Positions 13,501 through 24,614 of a stretch of 64,000 nucleotides of DNA are shown one piece after another. A program made the position numbers and the translations under genes. Under the pieces are notes generated by a model that did not search any database, had not been told where the DNA came from, and saw only the letters and a list, made by a program, of their open reading frames with translations. Position 1 is the stretch's first letter; every line of letters starts with the position of its first letter. Source of the stretch: Zygnema circumcarinatum (taxonomy: Eukaryota; Streptophyta; Zygnematophyceae; Zygnematales; Zygnemataceae); NCBI GenBank assembly GCA_037447605.1, contig CM074804.1, forward strand, positions 5,732,162-5,796,161. The letters are read 5' to 3'.

Positions 13501-15141
13501 CATTGCCATTAGAAGTGAGGCAGTTAACGAAGCCCACAGCAGCAGCGAATCGGTACCCGGCTCAGGTACACTCTCCACTGGCGTCGCCACTGGCATCATA
13601 TCGCCGCAGAATGTCAGCAGTTTAGGCAGTTGATGTGCGTAGACCTATTTAACGCAGTCATGTTATATAGCAATTTTAACTTCAGAGCATTCATGGTTCA
13701 TCTGTAAATCTCAGGAGTTTGACATTGATGAGGAGATCGGGGAACTATCCCTAGCGGACAAGATCGCCTTACGGAGTATGGAAGTGGAATCGGACATTGC
13801 TGAGCCCATGCAACCTGCCGTTTTTCCAAGTAAGACTTTGACGATTCCAAATGACTTCGAGTCAAGTCTCACTGGCTGGCTAATGTGCTGTGCGTTTCAA
13901 ATTGGAAAATTTGGTTTCAATATTTCACATGAACATCAACATGAATTGTAGGCAAGGCATCAATCAGAGTGGCCTGCAAATCTCAGGCTGGCAAAGATAC
14001 TCTCAATGGTTGTTTGTCGAAAGGCTCAAGTGGAGACTTAAGTGCTGGGAATGTCGTTCCCAAATTTCGATCGCACGCGTGGATGCTATAGGATGCTCAG
14101 ATGCTCGGACTGTCTGTTCTTGAACATAAATAGATGGTCGGGTCCTAGCAGTGCGGGATGACGGATGTTAGGCACCTCACCCCTGGCTCAGATCATGCAG
14201 ACATTGATAAGCTAGCTGCCAAGGATTATCGTCCCTTTTTTATTACCATTACTATTTTGTCTATTTGATTTTCTTCTTTCAGTAACATGAAGGCTTTCGT
14301 TTTTTACACAATGCCCGCATCATTACAGGTGGAACGGCAAAAGCTGCCGCAGCGGGAGTGCGTCCTGTGACTGGCAGTACAATCTTGGATCTTCATGAAG
14401 ATATCGAGCAGGGAGATTCGTCCTCGCTTATGAGCTCTGAACTTAAGGACGAGTCAGAACTAACTGCATCGAGGAATGCAAGAGGAGCCCCCAAAGGCAG
14501 ACGAGCAGCAGCTCCAAAGAAAGACAAACCAGCACCAGAAACTGGTCGCGGGCAAAAGCGCGGAAAGCAGGTCAGTTGGTCTCCCATACAGAGCTCAGAT
14601 GTGGTATTCACTCTTCTTTTGTGCGCGTAAATTCATTCAACGTAACGATTGACAGAAAATGAAATGTCTCGCAATAAATTGTATGCAAACTACCAATCGA
14701 ATTAAGCGGCAACAAACTTTTTATGCGCACAACTCAAACTCGGCTTTGTAGTTTTTGGACAAACAGGCACTTTTTGACAGGCACATTTTCTGTCTACATG
14801 CTACTGCTGCGCAGGTTTCGAGCAAAGGAAGTACGCTTGATGCGCCAGATGTCAGCTTCCCTTCCAGTGCAGCACACTCCACTATATCTGCACTTGCAGC
14901 ACAGTCCTCCGAGGTGAACTCTCCGGACAAAAAGGTGCGACGGACTCAGAACCAGCCATTCACGAAGAGTGTCAACATCAACATCAGTCTGTCAGACGAG
15001 GAAGACACCGCTGTTGTGGGGCGAAGGCTTCCAGCGAGGGCTACTCGCACCAAGAAGGTTGTCTACAACCTCACGAGCGACGAGGATGAGGAGACAGGTG
15101 GCAGCGATGCGGAGATATTCAGTGAGGAAGACTCCGATTGA
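4539..15141 (+). CDS. TOP2: DNA topoisomerase II (type IIA)
   Basis: ATP-dependent enzyme that passes one DNA duplex through a transient double-strand break; nuclear, needed for chromosome segregation. I reconstruct 26 phase-compatible exons: 4539-4586, 4966-5328, 5468-5692, 5881-6176, 6354-6420, 6619-6898, 7084-7283, 7613-7822, 7923-8036, 8203-8313, 8507-8671, 8913-9098, 9697-9852, 10044-10177, 10460-10628, 10820-11008, 11153-11339, 11483-11532, 11644-11775, 11898-12206, 13023-13149, 13259-13344, 13479-13514, 13715-13829, 14329-14570, 14815-15141. They give 1507 aa, the usual plant size. GHKL ATPase motif [10 protein letters not shown] is near residues 179-188. TOPRIM acid EGDSAKA starts at E485 and [11 protein letters not shown] is at 562-572. 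The catalytic tyrosine is Y817 in [12 protein letters not shown]. The C-terminal region is charged, Lys/Ser/Asp-rich and poorly conserved, so exons 21-25 are the least certain. The start [16 protein letters not shown] is a short first exon. Confidence 0.93.
6999..7028 (+). repeat. Poly(A) run inside TOP2 intron 6
   Basis: About 27 consecutive A residues in the intron between exons 6619-6898 and 7084-7283. Simple homopolymer; possibly a slippage-prone site or the relic of a retroposed tail. Nothing else supports an insertion. Confidence 0.7.
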
Positions 15142-15836
15142 TGGCGGGGACTGTAAATCGCCCTCTTACAGCGTGTTTGGTTGGTTATTCGTCCTAACTG
15201 TGTCTAAATCAAACATGAAGGATACTGTTCGTATCATTCCATTTATTATGCTTATCCTGTGTTGACCCTTTGCAATCACCTCACTTGTAGAGAGCAAACT
15301 GTCTGCACTCGTTTGCTCCTACGAGTCCTCGTGGGTGGACGTCCGTGCATGTCATTTACAGTTGCTAGCCAGGAGCATAGCTCAGCAGTCTACAGTACAA
15401 TTCACTGTGCGTCGTACTTTGGCTTGTTGTCCATCTGATTCTTTGTCCATTGCGCTACATTGTAAATAAATATACTTTTGTGAATGAGTACGCATATCAA
15501 ACTTTCATCAGCTCTCGTGGACATGGAGATGCTCTTGCTTGTTCCACCGGCACAGTGGAGCATAATGTGGAGGATACCTTGAGAACAAGGTCCGACCGAC
15601 ACGGCTGCAACATGCAAGGGTGCTTCACATGCCCCGTCACGAAGGAGCTTAACAAAATAAAAAATTTCCTGTCGTTCTTTTCCGCAAACTGTGGGTTTGG
15701 GGGACAAAATTGGTGCAACACTCTGTAAGCCGTCTACTCAGCAGCCAACTCGTGGGATGCATAAGTTATAGGAGCCTTGTGGCATCTTCCTCTAGTGTAC
15801 AACACAGCTGGTCATATATGCCAGGTGAGGCAGTGT
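15142..15836. other. Convergent 3' intergenic region, TOP2 and carboxypeptidase
   Basis: Both flanking genes end here (TOP2 stop at 15141, carboxypeptidase stop at 15837 on the other strand). It contains AATAAA-like words (near 15465 and 15650) compatible with poly(A) signals. No coding signal is seen. Confidence 0.5.
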
Positions 15837-18800
15837 TCAGCGGCCCAGCTGGCTTTCGATCCAGTTGTCGATGAGATTGCGCATGCGCAGCGTCTGCTTG
15901 ACATCAGCCCCCACCATCCACAGCCAAGAGGGTGCAGAGTGAAGATTGTTGTCAGCGTGGACCACTTGAGTTACGCATGCTCAAAAAATTCTACAGTCAT
16001 TTGAAGACAGAATTCTGCGACAACTTAAAAAATATTCGTAAAACGAAAAATACGAAAGACACGCAGTACAGCGATGGGGGGAAGGGGGGCGGCGTCAATT
16101 GAGCATTGTTTCACATGGAAGCCGAGGAAAACGAGAGAAGGGGGCGCAGGCCGCACCTGGTCGTGCAGCGCCATGTGGCCCGCAGAGAGCACCGTGACGT
16201 GCGTGAGGTTGCTGTGGCGTTTCATGTAGCCTGCCAGCTCACCGTTCACGCGCCAGATCTGGTGAGGCGCCTGCATCCACTCATCCTTGCCTGACCAGTC
16301 GAGCGTCTTTATCCAATCCTCTGTGCTCGCAGGGCCCTCCTTCAGATCCAGCTGGCCCTGCATCACCCACTCCTAGGATTTCTCGATGAAATTTATCTCC
16401 TACCCACCTATTTTCAACAGGTTTCAGTTGGCCAGGAGGACAGAACGAGAAAGCACGAGGCTTCTGGAGGAGTTCGGCAAGCGGCTATTCACAAGGATGT
16501 CACCATTACAACAGTATGCCAAAATTCTCATGTTGGGCCCGTACGATCCCCTATGTCGGATGAGAAATGTAGATAGCCAGAGCTTAAATGACTCTTCCGC
16601 GACCCATCCACACAAATGAGAAGGTATCAAGTCTAAGCGAGCTTTAAATTTGCGTTGGAGCGCTTTTCTCGTTGCTACGGTGGTTTTACTAAGCTGATGT
16701 GTACGATTACATCGTCGTAGAGTCCACACAAACGTACGAAGGTGCAGCACTTTGTATACAAAGTGCAACGCAACAAGCGAGACACCATCAGGTGGAAGGG
16801 CAGAGTGCAGGCAGCAGTCACTTGCCCACCTGGAACAGCAATACTGGGAGGGTAGTCAGGATTTCGTTCACCATCCAGCGGACACTCTTCATCAGATCGG
16901 CTGCCAGCTTGTTGCTCACTTGCGAGCTGCACGTCTCAAAGTGTTGATTGCGTCTCAGATTTACATTAAGCTTTTTCTGAACATCTCCCCTGTTCAGTAA
17001 CTGCAAAAAGCCATTTTCCACAAGTTTTATCAAAATTCCAAACTTCGCAGAGACAAGTTTCACGCAAGCAGACGTATTTCCATACAAGAATTGCAGAGAG
17101 GAGCAGGGCCACATGGACCGACCTCCTCTAGGATATCTGCACCATCGAGTGTTTTATGATAGTCCGCGGGACGGCGAGTGTTGAATAAAGTGGCGAGGCC
17201 TGTGACGTTCTGAAGCCACTGCAGCAATTGGCGCCTGCAAAAAAAGCAGTGCACGGGTTTGAAATTCTCTTGTGACGCGAAACATTAAATCAGCTTCAAA
17301 ACTAGCCATTGACGAATGTATTTTTCACCAGCATACAACGGGTTCTGCCTTCGCACATTCCTGTGAGTGAAACACGACTGTCACTGACCTCTGCCGTGCT
17401 GCATCCAGCCACTTTTCGTCATCGATAAGTTGTACAACTCGCTTTGACCAGTTCTCAATCTGCATGACAGAGGCCCATAGAACATCCCTTTCGAATCAAC
17501 CGAAGAGATATGCGTTAAATCTCTGCATAGGAAACGCGTGAGGACAAACTCCGAACTTATGAAGTTGGCAGGCTCCTTGAAAGGTATCAACTCTTTTGAG
17601 CTTGAGGTTCCATAGGCATGCAGTCAGATAAGGCCACATACGTGCCGCTTCTGGTGGCCGTCTATGTATCCGAAGTAGTAGAAGAGCGGCCCCATGAGAG
17701 GAAGCATTTCACGCGGGTCTGTCATTCCGTTGCCGACCACGAGGCCATCCAACCTGAAGGGGTGGCTCCGTTGTGGTTCAGCGTGAGAATGGCTGTTCAG
17801 GTCCTCCCGCCATTTCAAAGTGTAATATCCGAGGCTTGGGACATATTTTCCCGCATAGCTACACAGAAAAATACCGATGCCAATGAAAGTGAAGTGGTTA
17901 GTCTATGCCGAATTGCCTTTGAACTTGAGCGAGCCCATGACCTATTTTTGTGCCTCGTGCCCGTAACCTACCTATTACCCATGCTGCCTTGACATAGAAA
18001 AATTGTATGACGTTTACCTCATTACAGATTATCCAATAGAAATGTCACCCCCTTGAAAGACCATCCTGGCTGGGCCTATTAAATAAATATCCTATACAAA
18101 AGAACACAAAATAGCTTATTTAGCTTTTTAAAGGCACAAGTGTTGCTTTAGCCTGAAGACCACTAAGTATAACCTAGTTTCACTTTAGTGCCGAGACGCT
18201 TTAGTGGACGAACTTAACTGGGCCATCCATCTGGCTCTATGAATCGAATTTATCTTCTTTGGATGGACCCGGACTCGGAGACCTCAACTCGAGACTATTG
18301 GCGCTAAAGTGTAATGACCGTAAGTATGTTACTTTTAGCTATGATAAGTATGTACCGAGTCGCAAGAACCAAAGTTTAATCAAGCACGAGAAATGTTTTG
18401 CCAGCTCGAAAGCATCAAGAAGAAATGGCCTCAGTTGAGGAAAGAACGGGACAGGATGGAGGAAAACTTACCTCTCGCCCGCTATATAGAATGGACGGTC
18501 CTGCACGACAGCATCCAAGAGAATACGCAAACCCGGGAAAGACAAGAAAGTCTGCATTTTGTTAGTAAGAAAGGTATGGACACGACTTAGCAGAAGCTCT
18601 GGTGAAAAAGGCGACTTTACGTTTTCGAAACCCATCGCTGAAGGCTACAGATATGCACTAGTTTTTTCCTGTTGCTTTGCTTTTGAATACGCCAAGCTTT
18701 TTCATGTGTAGTTTACAACAATTCCCAGGGATTGCACTTGCTGCGGGGAAAAGCTTCGTGCATACTTTAAAATATTCCGGAGCATGTTTTGTAAAGAAAG

Positions 18801-19879
18801 TCGTGATGGCCTTATACAATGCTGTCGCCACACTTAACTCCCCATTCGGTATGGCATCAGGGTCATTCACCGTACTGTTAAAACCATGTTAAAAAAACAT
18901 AGATCAGATACTTCAGAACTAGAGTTAGGGCACTCCTTTGAGCCATTGGCCTCGGTGCAAGCACCCAGATTTTTGTAATACTTTTCATCCCTTCAAGCGC
19001 TATTATACGTCTGCAACTCTGCGACTTGCTGCTTTCCAAGCTCGTTAAGAAGTCGTTAGGATGCTTCTAAATCTTCGTCATAAACACAGACTAGTACATG
19101 GCTGGTTTTAAGGATCCCTTTGTGGCTGCATTGTCGTAAAAAATTCCCAGATACATGCACACACGAATATCATCAGCTTCCAATATCCATTTTTGTAACA
19201 TTTGACGGAATTTATTCTGCTAACCATCTCCTAAGAGACATAAAACAGCGGTTCGTCAACATTGGCCTCTTTTGTATTGCCAAGAACTACCAGTGCGGAA
19301 ATTAGAGGAAGAAATACTTTTTGTTGAATTCACAAACCTGAACCCAACGCCGACAGGATTGTCGATGAAGAGGACCCCGTACGCATCCGTCCACGCTCCT
19401 TCATTCTTTACAAGTCTGGGAGGAATTTCTTCAATAATATTGTAAGGTCCAATCTCGTAAAACATCCCCACCATGCTAGAGCACCCAGGACCCCCCTGAA
19501 GCCACAAAATAATCGGAGTCTCTTTCAAACTCCTCTTCGGCTCTCTTGCCTCGTAGTATGCAAAATACATTTCTGCACCTGCGGAAGCATTGATCGAAAT
19601 GTAACCTGACATATCAGGCCAAGCGTCTTCTGGCAACACTGGGAGTCCCGCTGAATTATCTCCTCCCTTGCCTTCCTCCTTCCTAGCATTAAACCCGCTA
19701 GACTTAGAGGAAGGCAGCTTTAGCTCGCTTCTTTCTGTGACATAATCTGAGCTCCCTCCTACTACCTTTGCTCCTTCCTCTTCCCAGGGGCCATAGCTCA
19801 CTGAGTGGGGCCGCGCGTGAATGAGAGCAGCCGAGAGCAGCAGCGCGCCAAGCGAGAAAAGGCGCTGCGTGGAAGCCAT
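15837..19879 (-). CDS. Serine carboxypeptidase (peptidase S10, CPVL-like)
   Basis: Secreted or vacuolar enzyme removing C-terminal residues from peptides (S10 family knowledge). Nine exons on the minus strand: 19879-19338, 18874-18766, 18500-18472 (only 29 nt), 17858-17642, 17459-17389, 17234-17123, 17000-16830, 16357-16157, 15893-15837, giving 502 aa. The start MASTQRLFSLGALLLSAALI is a clear signal peptide. Oxyanion segment LQGGPGCSSMVG is followed by NPVGVGFS. The nucleophile is Ser227 in AGESYAGKYVP, split across an intron. The catalytic Asp is D421 in GQLDL and the His is H478 in SAGHMALHDQ. NGMTDP and LFYYFGYIDGHQ match the CPVL-type subgroup. The acceptor of the last exon is weak (little pyrimidine), so the final ~18 residues are uncertain. 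It is divergent from ATG18 and convergent with TOP2. Confidence 0.9.
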
Positions 19880-20928
19880 GGACGCCGCCCTTGCAACGAC
19901 CGCTCGCCTGCAAGGTCCGGCCTTTATACTGCAGGCGCTGGTCGTCCAAACCAATAACAGCTTGCCACGCTATAATATTTTCATACGTGGCAGTCCGTGA
20001 TTGGTTGTGCCCGCGCAATGTTTAAAAAGGGTGGCCCACCCCTGTCGAAACCTGCTGCCACGTCACCCTATCCGCTGATCGGAGCGCATGATCGCGCTGC
20101 ATGCTCGCCACGTGGACAATACGGGCGTTACAACTGCGCTACGTGGCATAGAAGCCCCAAGTGATTGGCTCAACCCCACGGCGGAGGACCACGTGGCGGC
20201 CCCGGAAGGAGCGTTATCCAAATGGGGGAGCCGCGTGGCAGGCGGTAGCGGCGGCTGACGGCAGCGAGCCGGAGCCAGCCCGTCAGCGCGCGCGCGCGCG
20301 GGCGGGCGGGCGGGCGGGCAGTTCCATGGAGCCCGCCAGTCCCGTCGGCCGTAGCGAGGTCGACGTGCTATGTCGCGCAGTTACCGCAGGTCGCGCGCGG
20401 GACGGACGGTCGGACGGACTGCGCGGGCGGGCGGGCGGGCGGGCGGGCGGGCGGGCGGGCGGGCGGCAACAGGCAGCGCGACCTGCCCCCCACGAGGCCA
20501 TCGGCCATCGCCTCCTTCCGAGTGAGCAAGCAAAGATAGGCTGTGGCATTGACCTCATTGATGCGCCGCAAGCGCCTCCACTCAGGTCAAATGTCCTGTA
20601 CGTGGCGCCTCGATGGCATCCTCGTGCGACTGCATTCCATACCATACCATACCATAGCGTGACGTCCGGCTGTCCTGGCACGCCCCCCCCTGTCAATGTC
20701 CCCCTGCAGGCAGGCCCTGCGTGGGGGGGTGCGTGTGTGAAGCCTCCTGCTGCCAGGAAGGTACCGTTCTCCCGCCTGCTCGAAGCTGTACGGCACCTGT
20801 TGTTGAATTGGCTTCTTTAGCCAAATTCTCCTGAGCTTCGGCAGGCGGCCATGGATGTTATGGACGGACGTCGCCTTAGTGCTGGGAGGCTGTGAGGACG
20901 AGGTGGAAGGTTTTAGAAGGCTGTACTA
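19880..20928. promoter_or_regulatory. Divergent promoter region, carboxypeptidase / ATG18
   Basis: The 1.05 kb between the two start codons. It holds ACGTG words in several GCCACGT/ACGTGGC contexts (about 19984, 20057, 20107, 20139, 20190) and two ATTGG (inverted CCAAT) boxes close to ACGTGGCA. From 20281 it becomes very GC-rich with GGGC tandem runs (20297-20320 and 20425-20465), followed by a small ACCAT run near 20638. The left part probably serves the carboxypeptidase, the right part the ATG18 promoter and 5' UTR. Promoter assignment is inference from gene orientation. Confidence 0.55.
20297..20465 (+). repeat. GGGC tandem repeats (two runs)
   Basis: Two runs of (GGGC)n at about 20297-20320 and 20425-20465, in the GC-rich leader upstream of ATG18. 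G-runs of three at regular spacing make G-quadruplex or i-motif formation possible. The open frames across this block are products of the repeat. Confidence 0.8.
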
Positions 20929-23900
20929 ATGAGTGCCGAGCGGATCTCCCCTCGGGGAGTTTTTCATATATCTTTTAATCAAGATAATACGTAAGCTTTT
21001 CGTGTTCGTTTTTTTTTTTACTTGCTACATGAAATACAACGGTTGCCTCTTTTCTTGATGTTATTCTGAAAGGACGAAGGCTAAATATCGTGTAAGGTAG
21101 AAGGAAGAGCAAAGGAAAAAAGACAAGGAGTTGTCGGTGGCTTATCAACGGATCTCGTCTACTTAGCTGCAGCGTCTGAATCGAGATATCATTTTGTCTG
21201 TTTATTCATATCAATTTGTCGATTTGGTTTTAGCGCAGTCAGTGTTTCACCATTGCACAGCGATTATAGGTTTGGACAGCATTTCTATCTGGCATCGTGA
21301 TACATGGCAGGGTCATGCACATCCGATCGTCACTAGATTGCATGTAAGATGTTGGAGATCCAGAACTATGCAACTTGATTAGTTGCTGGAGGATTTCAAA
21401 ACCATATGCACGAAAGGGCGCAAGCACGATCCTTAAACCGGGAAGCATGACCTAATTATTCATGAACAATGTTTAAGTGATCAAAATCTCCAAAGTACTG
21501 TTCAAGGGCATGAGAAGGTGTCCTGTAGAACCGCAGTTTCGAGCAAAATTTTAAGGAATTTTGATGTAGGCTTTCCTTTTGTGAAGCATTCTGGTCTTGC
21601 ATGATGACATTGCATAGCAAACAGTCGCTTCTCATACCATGAACAAATGGTAATGTGTTCTGAGTTTAGGCCATGGAGGCATTAGATCAGTTAGCTTGTT
21701 CTATGTGTATATGTGCCATGTTTGCTCCTTGCTTAATTGCAACAAGTATTTTGACGCTTTGCTCACTCTACAGCTGCATTTCCGTGGCCACTCGCGCTGG
21801 CTTCAAGATTTTCAATTGTGACACCTGTACATGCGTGTATGACTACTGTGAGTGTCTGCTTAACTTTTGCAGCTCCATGCGTGTTCGCTGTATTAGACCA
21901 TCAACATAGGATGGAGCCATAGACACTAAACCACTAAACTAATACTGGCGCTAACCTCGCGGGGCATCGTTTATGGCCTCATTTTCTTGTGATGTTGTGC
22001 AGCGGGCGGAGCAATTCGCATTGTGGAAATGCTTTTCTGTACGAGCCTGGTTGCACTTGTGGGAGCTGGCGAGCAGGTCTTATTCCAGCCATCTTTGTTT
22101 TCCTTAAACCTCGGCCTTTTCTCGCTTGTTTTTGTCACCATCTGATCTCCCCAACTCCGCTGTATTCTACGAGGACTTTATCTCTGAGACTCATAGTTAC
22201 TTTATTCCATCTTTTATCCACCGCCTGTTGTTCTTTCAACTTTGAAACAAATAGTCAGAGATAGTAGTGTAGCGTATATTTAGAGATGAGCTTACAATTG
22301 AATTTGCTTCCTGCGGCACAAGTTAAAGGTGCTGCATTGCTGGCCCGTGCAGCCGTCCTTGTCCCCCCGACGCGTACAGCTGCTGAATACAAACGCGACG
22401 GCAGACACTCCGCCTGCTGAGCTCAGCTTCGTCAGCTCCATCCTTGCTGTTCGCCTCAATCGGAAACGGTATGCCAGCACTTCACAATTTGAACAATCGC
22501 TAATGGAGGCTGGACGAACGTATGACTCTATTCAAGACTAAAGTTGCACATGACCAAATGTATGCATAAATGACGAAGTACATTCTCTGGTTTTGAATGG
22601 TTGTGCCTTCAATTTGATTTTTCTCCACATTCTGTATACTTCCTATCTCATTCCAGTGGTAGTTGGTGACTTCGTTATGTCAGGCTTATAGTTATTCTTG
22701 ACAAGAAGGCCTACATCCATGACCTTGCTGAGCTCATGCTTTTGGACACACTGGACACCTGCCACAATCCTAGAGGTAAACCCTGTGATTATACGCTGGA
22801 ATGGCCATTGGTTTTGGATAGGAAGGTTGTGCCCTGAATTTACAATTTGAGGGTGTTGCAGCCTAAAAGTGAAGCACGCGTCTAGTCATCTATCTGAATG
22901 GCGGAATGTCCTTCTGACGTTCAGTTCTGGTTGTTGTCAAGGGGCACCTGCAGTGAAGCATGCATGTCCATGGCTTCTACACAGGCGGTCTAAAACGTGG
23001 TGTTTGCAGAGGGGGGCAGGAATATGTGCACTCTCCCAGAACCCTCAGAACTGCTTTTTGGCCCTTCCGGGAAGTTCGGTATCGGGGGCTGTGCTCATCT
23101 ATGATGCTTTGAACCTCCGCACGCTGTGCCAGGTATCACGAAAGTTAAACGCTGGAATGAATGGAAGGCCACGAAGAAAGGAAGGGATGCTGCCATGAAC
23201 TTGGCTTCTTTGATCACTGAATTGGGGATGAATGGTTTTCAGAAAGGTATATGATGGCAGAAATGCGTTGCAATAAAGATTCTTGCTGCATTAGAAATGT
23301 GACGGTGAGCTTTCGGCGTGATGTCAGATTCAAGCCCATGTGGCTCCTATCACTACTTTGGCATTCTCTCCAGACGGTTCGATGCTCGCCTCTGCATCCG
23401 AAAGGGGAACTGTGGTTCGAGTGTACGCTATCCCTCAGGCCGCCAAGGTGGGAGCTTGAAGGCCATTGGAAAACCGGATGTATTTTTCCAGACTTAGGTT
23501 TATATTATAATTGTTTGGAAAAGCAATGAATACACGGCAGTCAATGGCAGTGAAAGAATTACACCACGACTGCGCTTCCGCCTGCTGTTGAACCCGTAGG
23601 ATGTGGACTGATGATGCAGGTTTACACGTTCCGGCGTGGAACATACCCGGCCACCATTTATTCCCTTGCCTTCTCCCCTTCCCCATCTTCGCTGCTCGCC
23701 GTCACCAGCGATAGTGGGACTGTGCATGTGTTCCGGCTCACCACATTCGCGAGGAAAAGGCAAGCTTACACATCCTTCAGATAATGAGTTTAGGTCTTGA
23801 CAAAGCTGTTCGTTTTCGTCGTACATTGTCTGCTCGAAGACGGATGGACTTCCTTTCCCTGTGGAACGTGCAGGAGTTTAGCTGCCAGTCTGCTCGCCTC

Positions 23901-24614
23901 CATGGCTCCTGGCTCCATTGCAGATGCTGTGGACTCTGAGCGTTGCCTCACAACGATTCATAATGGGTCGTCACGCATTCCAAGGTACGTATTTATCCAT
24001 TAGAAAAGCACAGGCTTTGTCAATGGGCAGTGATGTGTTCCGTGTCTGGGTGTATTATGCATCTCTTGCAGCTTGTACGCCCTTCGGCGTTCTGCTGTTT
24101 GACCTCGCCGTTGGAACTCGTATCTCGTATGCCATCCCATCTTCGTTATAGATGTGGATGCAAGCATGAATTTCACTGGTTTATGGAAAGAAGATTGGTT
24201 TCTGAGTGGCGCCCATTAGTTGGCAGCTATTGTGCAATCGTACGCTGCACTGCGGAGGCGTCGGGCAGCGCTCAGCAAGAAAGGTGTGCTTGCAAATGTC
24301 GAGCCTCACACTAGTGTTCCATTTGCCTCCCTTTCTTTCTTTGTCCAAGTTTGTGTTTCATTGGGAGAAACCAAAAGACTGACAACGGCTTAGCTATCAG
24401 GTTGTTTTGTGCGTCTATTCCCTTTCTGCCAGTCAAAACCACGTTTTTGAATTGATGCGCGTGCAGAGTGCGAGTGCTTGTAGTAAGCGCTGACGGATTC
24501 TTCAACGAATACAGTGTGAATATTGGTCCCTCCGGTGACAGCACTGCCGTTCTCGAACGAGAAAGTACGCTAATTGAAGGTGCTTCTCAGCAGATCTCTG
24601 CGAAGTTTGTATGA
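20929..24614 (+). CDS. ATG18: ATG18 / WIPI-family PROPPIN, autophagy protein
   Basis: Beta-propeller that binds PI3P/PI(3,5)P2 on autophagic and vacuolar membranes and works with ATG2 in autophagosome growth (family knowledge). Eleven exons joined in phase: 20929-20990, 21774-21847, 22003-22076, 22353-22468, 22684-22775, 23020-23132, 23328-23447, 23620-23759, 23874-23984, 24227-24283, 24467-24614; 368 aa. The start was chosen because MSAERISPRGVFHISFNQD runs directly into CISVATRAGFKIFNCD, the PROPPIN first blade. VEMLFCTSLVALVGAGEQ, LSPRRVQLLNT, ILAVRLNRKR and IQAHVAPITTLAFSPDGS follow the family order. The lipid-binding motif is F221-R-R-G224 in VYTFRRGTYPATIYSLAF. The intron after exon 8 has a GC donor (AG|GCAAGC). 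The segment after the eighth exon is divergent and less certain. Confidence 0.92.

Noticed and set aside
14880-15141. Separate small acidic gene at the end of TOP2
   Set aside because: It joins the preceding exon in phase and its Ser/Asp/Glu-rich end is typical of the topoisomerase II tail.
20161-20820. 219-residue frame with Arg/Ala/Gly repeats
   Set aside because: Produced by GGGC repeats and GC-rich promoter DNA; the ATG18 start is at 20929.
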